A program made the position numbers and the translations under genes. A stretch of DNA of 64,000 nt from Gavia stellata (lineage: Eukaryota; Chordata; Aves; Gaviiformes; Gaviidae): assembly GCF_030936135.1 (NCBI RefSeq), contig NC_082603.1:29637236-29701235 (forward strand), read 5' to 3'. The notes under the pieces are model-generated. The model worked only from the letters and a program-made list of their open reading frames with translations, did not search any database and was not told the DNA's origin. This document shows positions 60,901 to 64,000 of this stretch, piece after piece; position 1 is the stretch's first letter; every line of letters starts with the position of its first letter.

Positions 60901-63169
60901 TCTAATGTTTTCTGTGTCAGTTTAGACGTTAATGTGCAGTGGAATTTTGAAAGGACATCACTAACCAGGAGACCTTTGTCCTTTTGCCTATGTTACCTCT
61001 AAAAACACAACTAAGACAAGCTTGACATAGGAATTCTGTGGTACAGAGGATTGAGCCATGCTTTTTGAGACCAAGATGAATATTGAAATCATTGAAGCAT
61101 ACTTTTTCTTAGCATAGTGAACTTGCTTTTTAATCATACAAGTTGCTCAGTGAGCACTTTCTGAGAGAAACAATTTTTCATTGAACTCATTGTAGGTGTT
61201 TCTGTTTCTCCCATTTGAAGGCTGGAGAACTATAAAAGTTTCTTGGTAAATAAAGGCTCCAAAGAAATCTAAGGCCTGAGAATGCAAACATTATGGATTT
61301 TCCCAAGATGAAAGGGAATTTGGTCATATGCTTTGTTCTCCTTCTAACCAGAAAACTTCCCTTTGTGCAAAAGGTTTATTCCCTTCAAAATGTAGGGAAC
61401 TAGAGTCACAAGATTACAAGTGTTTTGTTAAAGCTGAGTGAACAATGCTGGATTGTCAAGGGAAGATGAGGAGGACTGAGTAAAGATTGTGTAATTGTCA
61501 GGAGAGGAGTGGTAAACGGGCAGAAAAGGAGGAATCTAGAGGCATATCTGCTGCTCAGCACTGGGAGAAGGTAAGGTGCACACACGCTTGCCTCAAAGAG
61601 GCAGCTGATGGGAGAGGAGTGGTCATCTGTGCTAGCCCATTAGAATGGGTTTTGCCATCAGAGGTGAAAAGGTGGATGGAGACTTCCCACCTTGATGACC
61701 CAAACAGTTTGCAAACACATTTTCTGAGTTGCCCCACTATTTCTGCCAGTGTTACTCCAGGAAGACCTTTGGGGTGAGGTGTCCTATAGCACTGCAAAGT
61801 GAGAATAGCAAATTACATTTTATGATGGTAACTAACGTTTTCCTTTAAAACTTAGCACAGAAAGACCTCTGTAATGCATTCAGGGTCAGACAGCAGGAAT
61901 CTTTGGGTTGGAGTGTGAAGAGAATTGTGGCCTTGTAAATTACTCATAAAAGCTGGGAAAAATGTGCTTTAATAGAAGAGATTAATTCCTTGTTCTTACT
62001 AAGCAGCGACATCATAGTATGCAGAAGTTCATGGTTTCATTTCATAATAGGGAAAAACTCAGCTCAAAAAATAACCAGATGACCTTCCTGTCCCTATTTT
62101 TCTCCTTAATTGAAGATTCCTCATGGGGCGCTACTCAAATATATGAAACTTTCAAATATTTTGAAAAAGCACCAAGGTCTCACACTTTCTTCTCCTTAGC
62201 TCAGAATTATCTGTCTCTATTGGTTCTGAAACCAGATAGCTGCTTTCTGAATTCAGAGACACTGTGCTTGGTGTTTGGAGTATGCATTGATAGCTTTGCT
62301 TTCTAGGTTTATCAATAATTTCCACTAAATGGTCTTTCTGCAGCTGGCCTTAACTTTTCACCAGTTAGGCTACTTTTCTCTTTGCCAGCCATCTGCCTCA
62401 GATATTTGTATATGGGAAAAATCAGCCAAATGGGTCCAACTATGTTTAAAAAAAAAAGATATTTTTTTTCTTTAGGTAATGAAGAAATTTCCTATTTTGG
62501 AGCTGGGGATTCAAATTAAATGAAAGGGTAGCATTAACTCAGTTACATCACTAGGAAAGGTTAAATTTGGAAATGTTTAAATTGGGCTCCTTAGCTCTTA
62601 AATTTCCCAGACTTCCTTGTAGCAGTGAGGTTTTCTGCAGCTTTTTAAGAGTCAGCTTTTTTCTGCAGATACCTGTAGATGCTGTAAGCTAGTTTAGATA
62701 TGAAATCCAGGCAGGCTTCAAAAGCAGGGTGCCTTCCTCTATAACCGATAAGGATTTTTTTTTACTTTTTGGGTTTGTTTTTTGATCACAGCTGAAATAA
62801 CTCTCGGAAAAGACTTGGTTTCAACTAACAACTTGGCTTAAATATTATTGTACAGATTTTTTTGAACTGTCAAACAATCAAATCGAGTTTTGATATTTTG
62901 AAACCAAACTGCAGGTTTCCTCAATTCAAACAATAAAATGCAACTTTCACAACACTTCAGAAACAAATAATTCCATTGCCCAATTTTTGTTTAAAAAAAA
63001 CCTGCAAGTAAATATTAGAATTCTCAACTCTTCATCCCTATTGGATATAGGGAACCTTTTTTAATCCCTTCACCACATACTTCCTTGGACAGAAGTATCC
63101 TGCCCAGTTATGGTTATCTTTTCTGTTTGTTCTATGTGTTGGCCCAAGCAGTGGGAAAGTGGAAAATGA

Positions 63170-63720
63170 GGTCAAAGACAGTGTTAGACTAGAGGCTAAT
63201 GGGAAATACAGGGAAATTCAGCCGTGGAGAAAGACTGATGAGCTCCATAAGGACATTTAGATGAGAAGATGAAGCAAGGAGAGGTTTTGGAGCCAGTAGA
63301 TAAAGGAGAAACTGCAATTGAACAAGGACCTGGGTGTGCCTGGGAGCATGTGGAAGAAGGATGGGGCTAATGGGGTTGAGAGTAGTAGAGCAGGGAGGCA
63401 ACAATGCTGGAGGGGATGGAGAAACTCCTGAGAGGGCCAGGTAGTGGAACAGTGGCTGTGGGTGGGCTGGTGAGCAGAGGCAGGGTGCTTGGGGAGAGAT
63501 ATGAAGAGGGAGATGGAAGCATGCACAGGGGTGGAACAGCTAGAGATTTAGGGCAGAGAAAAGAGATAGGAGGGACTCAAAGTATGAACTGACCTGATTG
63601 TTCATGGAGATGGGGACTAGCATGGGAAACATAGTAGCAGAAAATTAGGACTGGAAAAAGCGGGAAGGGGATGAAAGAATGAATATAAGGTAAGAAAGAA
63701 AAAAAAGAAGTTCAAAGTGT
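63170..63720 (+). repeat. Purine-rich strand-asymmetric tract
   Basis: About 550 bases dominated by A and G on the plus strand ('gatggagaaactcc', 'aggaaggatggggc'-type words), ending in an A-rich stretch. Its reverse complement resembles the pyrimidine tract at 43.84-44.2 kb in texture. Open frames across it are compositional. Confidence 0.65.
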
Positions 63721-64000
63721 GGTCAGAAAAGTCTTTCCTTCTAGAGCTTTGCTTTCTCTGCTGTCAGCAGGTATCGGTGAAACCACTGGCAAAGTATTTC
63801 TTCTCCCTTCCTGACAGTGACCCACTGCAGACTGCTTTTGCTTTGGTTATTCTGATCAGTTGGGCAAACTTAAGTTGTCTGCACTGAATCTGAAGATTCC
63901 AGCTCTTCCGCTCCAAGCAGGTGTCTGTATCACTACCTGGTGGAATTTTAATGAACTATTATTTATTTTAACCTATGAAGTTGTACTCTGAAAAACAATA

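Overview
The window is a vertebrate nuclear segment, almost certainly from a bird. It is AT-rich with large introns. Its recognisable transposons are mainly CR1 LINEs with the avian 3' end, plus one retroviral LTR and some faint old MIR-like and LINE relics. The gene order TUT4 (-), GPX7 (+), SHISAL2A (+) matches my recollection of the human 1p32.3 order. There are no bacterial features: genes are split by GT-AG introns, and almost every long open frame outside the exons below is noise, repeat or CpG-island composition.

Left (1-16.7 kb): the 5' end of TUT4 (ZCCHC11) on the minus strand. Three coding exons are present (7155-7716, 5246-5409, 1630-1746). They join in frame to give the first 281 residues, ending just after an N-terminal Cys2-His2 finger. 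The rest of the gene lies off the left edge. A CpG island at 15.8-16.75 kb is its promoter, with a probable non-coding first exon near 16.36-16.47 kb. Intron 3 holds a long, decayed CR1 relic.

Middle (17-29 kb): GPX7 on the plus strand in three exons (20014-20220, 26675-26936, 28363-28526), with a polyadenylation signal at 28921. The spliced frame is 210 codons and ends in KDEL. Two in-frame start codons predict either a signal-anchored form or a 185-residue form with a signal peptide like human GPX7.

Intergenic (29-48.7 kb): the most unusual structure is an inverted duplication, 29491-29773 against 30918-31200, with a core of about 206 bp that differs at only three sites. Further right are two CR1 copies in opposite orientation (35.1-35.7 and 36.3-36.9 kb). 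A minus-strand retroviral LTR follows (40.85-42.0 kb); it carries tandem 62-nt units, and a piece of what looks like internal sequence sits beside it. There is also an unclassified repeat-like block at 47.6-48.1 kb.

Right (48.7-64 kb): SHISAL2A (FAM159A) on the plus strand. A CpG-island exon (49038-49219) encodes the cysteine-rich ectodomain, and exon 2 (57644-57783) encodes the membrane segment. The last coding exon or exons were not found and probably lie beyond 64 kb. Intron 1 holds an old LINE relic and an inverted pair of closely related CR1 3' ends.

The three genes are unrelated in function: TUT4 is a cytoplasmic RNA uridylyltransferase, GPX7 an ER-lumen thiol peroxidase, and SHISAL2A a small membrane protein of unknown role. 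I see no operon-like or novel multi-gene system.
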